The notes under the pieces: generated by a model | What the model was told of the DNA's origin: nothing | The model's input: only the letters and a program-made list of their open reading frames with translations | Databases searched by the model: none | Assembly (NCBI GenBank): GCA_004794785.1 | Contig: SJOL01007403.1 | Location: forward strand, 747,660 to 811,659 | DNA length: 64,000 nucleotides | Reading direction: 5' to 3' | Source of the DNA: Opisthorchis felineus | Taxonomy: Eukaryota; Platyhelminthes; Trematoda; Opisthorchiida; Opisthorchiidae | Shown: piece after piece, positions 50,948-62,939 of the stretch | Numbering within the stretch: the first letter of the stretch is position 1 | Layout of the letters: the number at the start of each line of letters is the position of its first letter | Position numbers and translations under genes: made by a program

Positions 50948-52213
50948 TTAGTGTGTTTGGTTTACTCGTAAACACATGTCAGCCGTTGTCCCACTACCCG
51001 CTCCAAAACATGTAACCATACTAGCTGCATTCTGACCAATCGATGTGTACGAATTTGGAATCTCACATACTGAATACCCGATCAAGTTTAGTGTAACGGC
51101 TGAGTAACTTGAATCCATACTGAATGTATATTTTTGTATACTGCCAGCAGGCGCGCCCATAGATTACACCGGTAGAGCAGTTTTTCCGATTCGTCGGTCC
51201 CTTTTTGTGCGGCTGAGTGAAATGCCTAAGTAATGGGAACTGAAACGCCAGTACCTCTACAGCCAATGCTAGTGCGGCCACATCCGTAGATTGCCTAATA
51301 TTGTACCACAACGTTCGAGCCTATTTGTTCCCCGATTAACCCGTTTTCTTTTTGGCAATCTTGTGAAGCTGACGGCCAACTATAAACGCATGCATTTGCA
51401 CTCACCTACTTACAATCATTGCAACGTTCCTCTTCATCAGCGTCAGTTCTCCATCTCATACAGTTACTTATACTCGGTACTGGGCCACTCAGTCAGTGAC
51501 TGTTAAAGCAACAGGCGCTTCTGGAGCACATAAACGCTTCTATTTTGTTCTGGAGTTCTTTCAGGCACGCCACTGCTGCCTTCATTAGCAGTCCATTTTC
51601 TAAGCTCAGTTCTTGTTGCACTGTGCTTATTGCAGGCTGCCTTGTTGTAAGACCCGGAATTGATGCTAAAAAGCGGTCGGTTAATTCATCTGCTACAACG
51701 CCGTTTATAACGTCGCCCGGTAACAGCTGGGTCTTCTTTGGCTGGTGGAAAGTGTACATACCACCTTCATTAGTAATCGCAAGCTACGGGGATAATTCCT
51801 GGGGTTACTGAAGTGTATAAGTTTAACGGTTTTAGTTACTTCAACCGACAACAGCAAAGCACTTCAAAGCTTGAGCATGTCGAGGGAAGGCACTGTCTGT
51901 GTAGATAGCTTCCCGGTATACCATGAAGTACTGTGGTATGAAGTCCCCCTAGTGTCATTGGTTCCATTATTGTCTGTCAACAAACAACACTAGCAACAAA
52001 GTAAGCTAACGGTTTGTTTCCTCCTCTGCAATTTCTCTGCAGATGGTAAGAAGTGGCAATTATCTTCCCAGCGAGTAGAAGACTGCACAATTTGGAAAAG
52101 AGGTGACCTTCAACTACCGGGTGTAAGTAGAAATGTGGAGTAAGGGAAACTTTGTAGACCAAAGCCCTGTAGTCGCCAAGATGTCGTGGTTGTCCGTCAA
52201 AACCATAGAACAT
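50948..52213 (-). other. Cluster of open segments with splice-like flanks
   Basis: Several minus-strand open segments lie close together: 51,977-52,213 (includes GHLFSKLCSLLLAGKIIATS), 51,493-51,785 (includes DVINGVVADELTDRFLASIP and ENGLLMKAAVACLKELQNK, after a CCCCGTAG acceptor) and 50,948-51,311. They look coding by composition, but I could not join them with matching phases and good donors. They may be exons of one unrecognised gene or a decayed gene. Confidence 0.2.
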
Positions 52214-53758
52214 GTTGGTCGGTAACTGCTTGATTTACAAGAAGAGGGCCGAGTACATCCGATGTAAAGCAAGTAATTGTACCTTTTTGTCACAAAGCTT
52301 TACAAAAAGACGCAATAGGCAACTGCATGGGGGCTTGTTTTGGGACAACTCTCACACTTTTAGCGGAACTTCAAACTCTTATCAAAAGGATCAAAAGTAT
52401 CGTAAAATATCCGCCACTGTTCTTCTGATCCCGGGATATTCCAGTTTTCGGTGACACTGTACAAATTTTGCAACACGGAACCAATAACTCTTCGCTATGT
52501 GCTTTATCACCCATGGCTTTCAAATTTCAATGATTATTCTAACTTTAGACTAAATAAGCAACCTCGTTCTTCATATGAAAATCTGACATAAATGATAATT
52601 TTCTGGTACACGTGACAACTTCACTTCTATCCTTTGCGTAGAAATACCGGGCATAAATAACAAGGATTCGGTATTTACCATCGGTATTTCCGCGCTTCTT
52701 ATTCGGATGATGGTCGCATCCAAAGCTTTGGTTACGACTGGGTTTTAACCACCTTGTTAATTGGTCTTCAGTTTCTTCGAAGTACTGTAGCCAACGGACG
52801 ACTAGATATTTTGTCCAAAAGGAATGACGAACCCATTCAAAAAGTGAGGTCTAAAATTTCAATAGAAAAGACAAAGGATAACAATTTCTGGATGTTACAA
52901 AATAGTAATACAGATGACCTGTACCATGTTTGCAACCACTTCCATTTGTGAAAAAACTTTTATCCCCAGGTTACCCAACTCAGTATTCAGTATGAACGAA
53001 GCGGTTGTTGGTGTGGTACCAAGAGACGTCAGCAATGGTGAGAAAGACGGCTTATCTTCCAGTTAATCTTGCTACCTATGATAAATTTTAGTCATCCTAT
53101 TCAACCAGGTGGAGCTGAGTGGCGATCTTAGAGGGGAAAGCGAAAATATGTATGGTGGTATGAAGTAGGCTCCCTAAAAATACATGCCCCTTTGACTGAA
53201 CTATGCTCTGGCCGACTGTATACCTTAACTAATTTCAACCCATCTGCTTTAACGTCTGCTGAGGCCATTTGGTGACCAAGAAATTGACAGCGCTGCTTCA
53301 TAAATGTACATCTTTGTTTCTAAACTGTAGATTGGACCTATAATAGCGCACCAAAACTTCAATTAGCCACGGCCTATGAGATAAACGCAGTGGGAGCAAA
53401 AATTTTCTGCACGACTGCACCTCAAAGCTTTAGTTTCCAGGCCTACATCAAGATAGGCAGTGAAAAACTAATGTGCTTTTTGCAGGACGTTTCACAATGC
53501 CCCGATATGGAGGATGGCAGCAAATTACATCGCGTCCAACCCAAAAACTTCACATGGCCAACATAAACTTAAATCTTCATTCGCTAAAATAATCAACAAT
53601 GTCCATGGCAACGCTTTTCGATATATAGCACGCCTTCCAAACATGTCCAAAACTCTCTTGTTCTGCAAGAAAAAAACTGGTTCGTCAGGGAAGTAGCGTA
53701 TTTTTGCATTAAAAGAGCTTTTTTCAACGGGTAGCATCGATATGAGAGGGGTTTTTAC

Positions 53759-54312
53759 AGAAGAACGTCGTCTGATGACCCAGCTGTTGAAGTTTGCCGT
53801 TAGTGTCTACCACACCTGGGTTCTTGTCATGGAAGTCAGGGCCTAATGGTACTGGTTTAGTTAAATTACTCCCCGAAATTGACCGCTGCTTTACCTCTGG
53901 CTCTAAATGAAGGAGGGCCACAGGGTCTGTTTTCACTAGCACACTGTTATTAGTTACAGCACTGTGTTTGTCACATTCTGTCTACTCTCAGGTGGTAGAT
54001 TTTCCGTCGTGGCTAAACGTGATATCGTTAGACAATTGTGTTTACTGATAATGTGAAATAAATAACACTAAGATAAACGTAGTTAAGTACCCGCACCTAT
54101 TCTGACAGGACACACTATTGACCGATGAAGTACCAAAATTAACCTCGGACATTACCTTTTCCCGCAACCACTAATGGGTTGTCTCCACCTATCACAACAT
54201 TGCCGCTGATCTCGAGATGATTTCTGCCGGTTTCTAGACCACCATCATTATCGTCAGCTGTGGGAACAGCGTACTTGTCGTACAGTGGTTTAGCTGCCAC
54301 AGTTTCGTTCAC
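53759..54312 (-). CDS. Unrecognised spliced gene, two internal exons
   Basis: Exon 54,156-54,312 (157 nt) follows CACCAAATCACAG and ends at AAAAG|GTAATG. It contains AAKPLYDKYAVPTADDNDGG and LEISGNVVIGGDNPLVVAGK. Exon 53,759-53,935 (177 nt) follows an acceptor ending GTGCTAG and ends at TTCT|GTAAAA. It completes the split codon as GTG and contains VKTDPVALLHLEPEVKQRS and NLTKPVPLGPDFHDKNPGV. The first exon has convincing sites on both sides; the second is weaker. A further open segment after TTTTTTTCTTGCAG at about 53,597-53,678 could continue the gene, but its phase does not match this donor. A retroposon 3' end lies directly upstream, presumably within the preceding intron. Function unknown. 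Confidence 0.42.
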
Positions 54313-54329
54313 CTGTGATTTGGTGAGGT

Positions 54330-54900
54330 GGAGTGGGTAGCTGCGCACTGAAGGCTGGAGCTGATAAATTGGTGCGTAAGTACAACACTGTCAGCGGACT
54401 GTCAGGTGAGGGGGTTGGGAAGGGAGCTATGCATTGAAGGCAATAGCTGGGATGCACGAGCCCCATTGAGGGCGCGACTGGGCCATGTCTGACAATGTCT
54501 CCAACCATTAATGTGGCCCGTCTCGGGGTCCCCATCCAGGAAGACGGCAATGACCAGCGCAGCTGAGTTTGCTGGTAATGGCTTTTATACTTCGCTGCCA
54601 AGTCATTGTTTGACCGCCTCTGGCTTGTTTCTACCCTTCACGTGGTTGTTCGAAAAGAACCCTTCGAGGAAGTCGGTCGACTGCCATACACAGCAAGCCA
54701 GCGCAACCTATGGAGAGCGATCAGTTCATCTATCGTGGGCGAGTTATTTCTTCCGAAAACTATTCGACGTACTTCAGCATTGCTTATCCAGTGTTCTCAT
54801 CAGACTCGGGCAATGTTCCGAAGACATCGTTGGTCAAACACTGAAATCCGGTTTCTACAACTAAGGTGCAAAAGACGCGTGCCACTGAAGTCCGTCGGCA
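54330..54900 (-). mobile_element. RTE-like C-terminal fragment
   Basis: Aligns to 26,260-26,870: the 3' end with GGTCCCCATCCAGGAAGACG, then the R-W-L-G-H-V and VFDNRCL blocks, all with frameshifts. 5'-truncated. It sits directly upstream of a host exon acceptor (54,313). Confidence 0.65.
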
Positions 54901-55394
54901 GGTCTGAAAGTATCACCCCCTGATTCGCACACTTTTGCTTAGAGAGTTCCTGGTGGTACTTTTGTGTAAAAAACCGTCACATGCGTAGCTGAACCAAAAC
55001 GAAGCACAGGGCCATCCATAGACAGCGTACCGCCGCCGTGAGTGGAAGCTTGCGGACGGGTTGTTTATGGACAGCTTCGTTGCTAAGTCACCGAAAACAC
55101 CTGCTGTTGCTGCTTGACCGCTGGGGCCTTGTCAAAATAAACACTCATTATTTTTTCCCGCTGTTCAAAATCTTCACCAGAGTTGATGGTATTCGGAAAC
55201 TTCTCCATGAGTTTTTGTTTGCACACTCAATGGGGAGAATCCTCTGAACAGCATTTTTTTGCCCTTTGATATTAGGTGCATAAAAACTTCTTTCACTGAC
55301 TGCCCTTCGCTATTTTTTCTTGAGTCCCGCCTTTAACATCGCCTGTTATATCTCGAAACATGTTTCTACGAAATTAGGAGGAATATGCATAAGT

Positions 55395-56680
55395 ACCCAT
55401 CATCATCATCATCATCGACAGCATGACATCAGTGTTCAACACCGATGCTTCACTGCCGTACAACCATGAGTTATTTGAAAGCCTTATTGTGAAGGAAAGA
55501 ATAAAGGTGGACGGGGAAGGGACTTAGTGCTAGCCTACTACAACCATTCCGAGGTGCCTACGCCTCCAGTCAATCATTCAGGCAATCTGGATAGAAACTG
55601 ACAACAAGATCGCCACTGACATCGGTTGGCAGCCATATCTTGCAGCGTCTCCAACCAGGCTCAGTGAGGATCACGCGGTCCCCAACCTGGAAGGCGAGCA
55701 GCACCGACAGCACCCAAGCGTTTCGTAATTTCCTTCATACCCCTCTGCCAGGTTAAGGGTTGGCCACCTCTCTGCTTCCGCCACTCTGAATTGGGCATGG
55801 AAAACAGCACTCTCTTCGGCAAACGATGGTTGGGCATACGCAACACATGTCCCAACCAACGCAGCTTCTGGTGCTGGACACATTCTTCAATGGAAGTACC
55901 CGTTGCACAACCAAAAACTCGCTTTCTAACTGCCTCGTTACGGATACGCCGACACCAACCCACACGAGCTATGGTTCTGAGACAACGATTGTCAAACACC
56001 TGAAGACGTCTCAGTTCCGCTGTTCGAACAGGCCAGGTCTCACAGCCATACAACAAAACAGCCCACACTGTAGCGTGATACACACGTCCCTTGAGTTTCA
56101 GGGATACACCACTTTGACGCCATAGGTGCCTCAAATTAGCAAACGCGACCCGTGCCTTGCAGATTCTCGCATTGACCTCGTCTGTCACACTACAATCAGA
56201 ACTAATACAACTTCCAAGATACGTAAAACGCTCCACAACTTCCAGTGCCTCTCCCTGGATTGTAAGTGGCGTGTTCAGTGACTGCATGTCCAGCAGCATG
56301 ACCTTACACTTTGTGGGTGCAAAGTGCATACCAAAGGACGGGATGACTTTGGTCAGTTCATCGAAAAACACATGTACCTTCTCCTCCTCTTCGAACATGA
56401 GAACGATGTCGTCTGCATATTCCAGATCGACAAGGTTTTCGTCACAGGATATCTGAACACTGGGGTTTTGGAGACCTTCCAGCGTTCGTCTCATTATCTC
56501 ATCGATCACGAAATTAAATAGGAAAGGAGAGAGTGGGCATCCCTGACGGACACCGCTTTGTGTACGGAAGCTTTTGGAGAGCTCGCATACCTGTGTTTTC
56601 TGTGCAATTACTGCCACAACAGCTGCTGACGGCCGTGGGTTTCTCCTCCCAACCTCGATACTCGCACACATCTGGTGAAC
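55395..56680 (-). mobile_element. RTE-like retroposon with intact RT C-terminal ORF
   Basis: The minus-strand ORF 55,661-56,671 (336 codons) is uninterrupted. It runs from the RT palm (SGVRQGCPLSPFLFNFVIDE, LEYADDIVLM) through FTYLGSCISSD and LKGRVYHATVWAVLLYGCET to LRWLGHVLRMP and GAARLPGWGPRDPH. It is followed by the family 3'UTR and a tail of ATCATCATCATCATCATC at 55,399-55,417. The endonuclease and the first RT blocks are missing, so the copy is 5'-truncated, as is normal for target-primed insertion. The intact frame marks it as the youngest insertion in the window. Confidence 0.88.
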
Positions 56681-59600
56681 AACACACTCAACAGCACACC
56701 TAGCTACAAAACATAACCCCCCCTATGTTGAACGTGGTACCAGTAAAGCGCACTGACCAATCCGATTTCGTCGAATTCATCAGTATAAAACATTCGAGGC
56801 AATGTTTTGTAGAATTCAAGGCCGATAAAACTCAATGAACCTCGGTATTCCAAAAAATCGGAATCAAAGCTTAACTGACAATCCTAGAGAGCTCACTAGG
56901 AAGCCATCATCATTGCATTTGAGTGATTCGCTACCCACTTGACGGCCATGAAATCTACGAAGTGTGGATTATGATAGGTAGCCCCCCTCCGGGAAAGTCC
57001 GGATATGCTCTGAAACAAAATATTTTCACGAGAAGATGATGATCCTCTTGCGACCAAAATACTCAGTGACAAGCATGCTATCTTTGTTTACGATGTGCCC
57101 ATGATCCACTGGCTCGGATTCCGCTCTAAGTTACCGGCGGGAAAGCTACGAATCGAGTTATCCTCAGAAACAGCTCCGAATTAAGAGCTGTATCACTACT
57201 CAGGTTACCAACCGATGCGTTTCGTTTACCTACAAGGGAAACTGCTTACTCGTCCTCAGAGGCCATTTGCTGGTGCAAAATACGGATGTAACTGCAGTAA
57301 ATGCGTACTGCAAGCTGACCCCATCTGGGCACCGACTTGCGTATGCAGCCAAACAAAATGCTAGTGCTCTGCCAGCGGATATCAAAACCGGAGTTTCATT
57401 CCAACAGTGGCCCTCCATTGGGGACATGGAAAGGCCAAAGAGGATTAGATATCTTTACCATGCTTTAAAACTTTTTCCCGTCCACATGGCTACATGTCCT
57501 TCAAATGCTGGAACACAAAAGCCACGGACTACACAACAAGCACGTCGATCATATGAACCACCACCACCAAACTTCCCGAGACAGTGCAACTGAAACTGCA
57601 GTACTCTTTCACGCGACCTGTGCCCACAGAGTATCCACACTGTCATAACCGAAAGAGATTTTGGAATAACCCTTGGAAACGACTTACCACGAGGCCACCA
57701 GTATTGTAAGCAAACAATTTGTCGGTCACTTTGATCACTTGAATGGAATGCAGTCAATTCAGGCCACATCAAAGTGCACCTTTAAGATGCCACTAAAACT
57801 TGAAAACGTTTAGCAGGCTTACAACCTGTCGGCATGGACTCATAAATAGGCCACCTAGTTTATTGCCGTTCCCAAAAGCTTTTTTAATGGAGTTCAACCA
57901 GTACTTTTACTTTCTACTCAGTTTTCTGTAGGCGTTCTAGTGAGAGACCCTATCTTTACATTCCGAATCCTGGAAGACGTTAACCGCCCCTGTTTTCACT
58001 TGTCCACTCATGTCAGCACGACCAAACTCCATGGACACGATAGAAAAATCGCCTACCAACAAATCAATCCTGAATGTTATTGGCAATTCCACTCAAGCCG
58101 CATGTACCGACTCTGGTATTTCCTACCTCTAGCTATCACCCCTGCACCCAACTTTGTAACCTTCAAATGCCGGTTCGACCAATACCTACAGTTGATAGTC
58201 TTCTCAATTTGTCATTCACACCAGCAACATCTAACTCTGTTGTAGTGGTATTTGAAAGACTACAATTTGTGTGGAACTCGATCGACCTAATAAACACAGT
58301 GAACATCAATGGATCCTTTCGCTCCACAGCCATCTCAGACGACTAACAACCTCTCACTCTGCATCACATGCTTCTGATTTATTACGACAAGAGAGGTGAA
58401 AACTGGTCATGTTAACGCGGTTCAGAGTCTGTCAGTGATGATCACCCCAATTAAATCTAGTTCCACTGACTTTCTCCCCAGCAACTTGGAAACGCATTAC
58501 ATGCGAGGGAATATAATAAGAGCAAGGCAGTTCAATACCACCAAAAAAATACGGGGTCAGATCTCTCTCCGTTATCACAAGCAGTGTTTGATAGTGCATT
58601 GTGATGTACGCAATGGTTGGGGACGCTAAAACTGTAAAAATGCCAGGCAATTTGTGATCACAAGCACAAAAAAGTAATAAACATGTACAACGCGTGCCAA
58701 CTGGGGAAAATGAACAGCGTTTTTGAGAGGAGAATCAGCCGTCGGGGGAAAATCCAGCAAGTAAAATAGGGAATATAAACTGGCCAAATCCAAAGCCCTC
58801 TAAAAGAGCAAGAGTAAGCACAAAAGTATTTTGAGGGACTGTTAAGTTACCGGTTATTTCCTGAAACCATGTAATACCTTCATACATGCAGTCAAATAAA
58901 CCCTAGTGTCCTCTTTCTACGAGATGATTGTTGCGCCATTTGGCTGACAAGTGTACAGCATATGTTGTTTAATATTTTGAATGCCATATTAATGTACAAG
59001 CAGCCTAATCTCCCCTTGATTCGTAAGATTCACGTAATATATTTTACTCAGCTGATTACCTTCACTTTGGCTCGGGATTAAAGCAGTATGCTTCCACGAT
59101 GTATGTGATTCATAGCTGCTAAATTACAGGGATCGAAACTGGAAATCTTCTGTAGGTACTATTCAACAAACATGCGAACTTCTAAATAGACAGTCCATTA
59201 TGTAGTGTATTGACTTTTTAGTCATTCACCGTTTTTGTTCTCACTCGATCGAAAGATGCCTTCTGCACGTATTTTATCCATTCAGGACTGTGTGAATGCG
59301 CAGACAAGTACAAAACATAGGTTGTTTGCCTCCTGCAATGCTCTGTCTCTGACACAATTACATGAACTAGTTGCGCCACCAGTCCTTATAGACATAATTT
59401 GATTTAGCTTGCGCACTAGTTTAATAAAAACAGCAGTTGTAGAATGTAGCAAATCCCTGAAGCTGAACATCAAGACAAAATAACAGAATAATTTATCATT
59501 TGTTGGGGCCCGATTAATTAACATTTTGTTGCAATGCTGATATAAGTTTTTTTTACCGCAGAGCTGTTTTCTTTTTGAGCACATGTTTTAGTCTCCATGA

Positions 59601-60560
59601 ACAGTTCAAGAACTATTACAGCGTCCGACGAAAAGCACTCAAGCACATCCTGATGATGCATCAGCATGCATCAGTTGCACAAACCCAAGTTGACTGAGTT
59701 ATGGCTGAATTCACTAATTTTATTATACCGTATCAGCTCCATTTGAAAACAGTTAAAGCCCCAAATGTTTCCTTAACCAGGCAGATAAAACGTAGAAGAT
59801 TTTCCATATTTCCCGCCTCGCTCAGCAATATAAACTTTCCGTTGAGGGACAATTTTATGTCTCACATAGATGTTTCCTTTTTGAGGAAGTACTGTATTTG
59901 CAAATGATAATGGAATCAGCCTAATTAATTTGATGGTATTGTGTGAAGGAAAGTTTATGAAAAAAAACGAGAGTAATCCAACCTTGGTCTGCCTGAGGGT
60001 AGTGGAACGTTGGTTTTTAGAATTCACAGTGGAATGTATGCTTATCTATTGCTAAAGGCCAGTTCCTTCGGCAATAATCTACCCCATGTCCATTCCCTTT
60101 TTAAGATATTCTCATGGGTAGCTAGTCTTTGGAAATCTGAGTGCAATTGACTTTCGTGAACGACAGGATGGATGGAAAATCAGGCGCGTCTCGCGAAATT
60201 GGGCGCATTCCTATTAGACTGACTATAATCTGTGGGCAAGCAAGCCGGTTTAACCACATCTACAGTGTTCTGCGACACGTTGATGGCTTCAGACATTAAA
60301 AAATAGGACAAATGGCTGTGAGCCAAACCATCCGTTTCAAACGGACATGATGCTAATATGAGTTCCGTTTTAATGTTCTTCAAATGAATTTTCAGAAGAG
60401 AAGCTCCACCAGGTCAATGAGTTTCTATAAATTCCGCAAATAAACTATAAAAGTACAAACAATTCAGCTGTCGAACTATTTCGATGGCAGCAGAAATGTA
60501 GCCCGGATCAGATACTTACTGACGCAGACAGAAACAGTCAGAAAAATTTGGATTGGTCGG
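56681..60560. other. No gene resolved
   Basis: Short frames only. The right edge may contain downstream exons of the gene at 60,688; an open segment ends at TGA at 60,180 on the minus strand. Confidence 0.25.
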
Positions 60561-60687
60561 TACCTCTCAGTTAACCTGCTTACGGAGTGGTTTAGTGATA
60601 CTGTCAATCAAAACCCAAAACAGTGGGATCAACGACTAACTGGAATCATCATATGCGAATCCAGTGAAGTGACAGAATTTCCATTAC

Positions 60688-61460
60688 CTCTGTCTGCACA
60701 GTAGCCTGTAACATACTTCACCTCTATCTGCTGTAGTTGGCCAACAGAAAGAATAGGACTGGCATTGGAACCCACCTAACCGGCGGTTTTCAAAGCTGGC
60801 CCGTGAGTTGCATGTTGCCGACTGCAGAAAACCAGTCAAATAATGGTCCTGGAGTGGTTTATGCATCGAAATTTGGTGCAAAATCACGAATTACACGCAC
60901 CTGTTCATGGCTCAACTCACAACTTTCCGACCTGATTACCACCTTCAAAGGTTGATCGAAATCCAAGAACCCATGATATCGACTACCAAAGCATACAGAT
61001 GCACTAGCGTATACACAGAGACGGGCGCTCCCACGCTTTGTTCGTTCACTCCGAATGAATGATTCATTACCACGCCTTTGATCCATGCTGGTGATGGCTG
61101 CCAATGATTTGTTGAACTGGACCAGTAAGAGGCTTTCGGCTCATAGCATTCAAAGTCTCTAAACAGGTGGGGGTGGCTACATGGTAGATCTTCAGCAGTT
61201 TCAAGACAAAATATTGCTTATTTGCAGCGACAGAGAACTTTTATTGAAACATCAGGACCTCTAATTTGTTATTGTCTGGTATTCCAACCAAACAGTTAAG
61301 ACTACACTGCTAGACCAATTCGCCTAAATTTCCGTCACATTGGGCGTTTTCGTGAGAAAAAAAAGAAAAAGGAAAATGAGTTTCTTTTACCTTGAAAAAA
61401 GTGGCATCGCAAGATACCGACTGGCTGAATAACTTATCTTTCGGAAGTAAAATCAGTACG
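60688..61460 (-). CDS. Unrecognised spliced gene, three internal exons
   Basis: Three minus-strand exons join in frame. Exon 61,391-61,460 (70 nt) has acceptor CACCTGCTGCAG and donor AAG|GTAAAA and reads VLILLPKDKLFSQSVSCDAT plus FFK. Exon 60,901-61,116 (216 nt, 72 codons, phase 0-0) has acceptor TTACTGGTCCAG and donor CAG|GTGCGT; it contains AAITSMDQRRGNESFIR, ARLCVYASASVCFGSRYHG and FLDFDQPLKVVIRSE. Exon 60,688-60,730 (43 nt) has acceptor GGCCAACTACAG and donor GAG|GTAATG and reads QIEVKYVTGYCADR. The alternating hydrophobic pattern suggests beta-strands rather than a solenoid. Possible neighbours in the same chain are 61,490-61,558 (after TTTTTCTTTTGTCAG, but a poor donor) and a short exon after GGGTTTTGATTGACAG near 60,564-60,600. 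No family is recognised. The gene lies head-to-head with the right-end ARM-like gene. Confidence 0.48.
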
Positions 61461-62290
61461 CTGCAGCAGGTGATAGAAAGTAGGAGAACGGCTTATCAGA
61501 AAGATGGACGGCAGCTTTTTTCATATGCCCGTGTGTAAGGGGGCCTATCCAACGTATTCTGACAAAAGAAAAATCGGAGATCGAATTGGCGGGGAGATTT
61601 GATACTACCGGTCATTACCATGAGCGGTAATATCATGCGTTTCTTGTTCTACTGTCTTTCTACGGCTGATAAGAAAACTGACAGTTAATACAAGCGTTTG
61701 CTTCTCGTTTTATATATATCAATCAATGCTTGATTTATATTCATGAAATTGATGTGTTTGGAACCTTCTACCTGAGTATTCATGGGTTCTCGCGAGGAAA
61801 ATGGCTAATACCGAGCGCTATCCATGAAATTCGACCGGTTGTCATCGGTCTTCATGTTACTGTTATTGTTAATATCACTTGCGTGATGGCCATTCTGAAA
61901 TTGTTAGTTAGACGGTCACGTGTTCGCTTCTCCCATTCCCCCAGATGACTACCCAGAAAGACTAAAGATCCCGTGTAGCTGAGGTTATCCTTACCCTATC
62001 TACTGTAATAATATTTTATCTTAGTGAAATTTACTACACCATCTGGCTAACTTCCATTGCGTGGCAATTTTCAGATGGTCCAAGAGAATCGATGACTACT
62101 CATATAAATTTTGTTGGTAATTCACCAGTGGCCAGATTGTTTACATAAGCCAATAGCTGATCAAAATAAGGTTTTACACGTAATCCAGTTCGCAGAGATG
62201 TGTACACTTGAAAGCAATACGAGGTACTGTGTGTAACTACATGAAACTGTGTCGAAATATTGGTAGATCGGATGAGTTTATTGTTTTTTA

Positions 62291-62457
62291 TCAGGTGGCT
62301 GTTGGTCTGTTCGCCGAGCTTGACAACTGACTTGTAAACGTTTCATCATCATACGAGCAGACGTCACCAGTGCGCAAATGATTATGTCTTCTCGTATGAT
62401 GACGAAACGTTTGTAAGTCAGTTTCCAAACTCGGCGAACAGATCAACAGCTGCCTGA
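62291..62457. repeat. Imperfect hairpin, 67-nt arms and 33-nt loop
   Basis: The left arm 62,291-62,357 and the right arm 62,391-62,457 are reverse complements at 58 of 67 positions. Similarity fades outward into T-rich/A-rich flanks (TTATTGTTTTTTA against ACAAACAACAACAAG). Shared blocks include TCTGTTCGCCGAG and TCATCATACGAG. It lies between the divergent gene at 60.7-61.5 kb and the ARM-like gene at 62,940. It could be a foldback element or a pair of inverted retroposon ends. Confidence 0.85.
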
Positions 62458-62830
62458 TCAACAAACAACAACAAGAAACTGTTAACTATGAGGCGATGTG
62501 TTCGATCCTTCTACGCCCACCCACTGCATCCTGATAACGACGATGGATCAAATTTTCGAGATCCGACCGTACCATAAAATTCGGTTCCGCCTTTATGACG
62601 GTTAGAGTCCAATATTACGGACTCCAATACTAATAAAATCTTCATCAGCAACGATGGTTTCTTAACTTACTAACAAAGGTTTTTGTAGAAAGCTGCTAAT
62701 TCAGCAGGAAGCTCCTAGTCTTGGCACTTCGTTTATCTTAATATTCCAGTGACCGACTGCGCAAGGCACTTGACACTCGCTTTGAAACTTTATCTAAACA
62801 AAATTGAGACAGTTGGTCCCTGGAACTTAC

Positions 62831-62847
62831 TATTTTCCTTTTTTTAG
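62831..62847 (+). promoter_or_regulatory. Candidate 3' splice / trans-splice acceptor of the right-end gene
   Basis: A pyrimidine run TATTTTCCTTTTTTTAG ends in AG at 62,846-62,847, 93 bases before the ATG at 62,940. It fits either a 5'UTR intron or a spliced-leader addition site, both common in flatworms. An upstream mini-ORF (ATG TCC AGC TAA, 62,851-62,862) follows directly and could dampen translation if retained. Based on consensus only. Confidence 0.5.
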
Positions 62848-62939
62848 CGGATGTCCAGCTAACATCCTTAGCTATATATCAAGTGAGGGGCGCAATATCC
62901 ATTACATACGCCAGCCGTGACCTATAAAGGAAGCAAAAT

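Noticed and set aside
57267..57772. Overlapping ORFs of about 105 codons on both strands
   Set aside because: Neither shows family motifs or credible exon boundaries.
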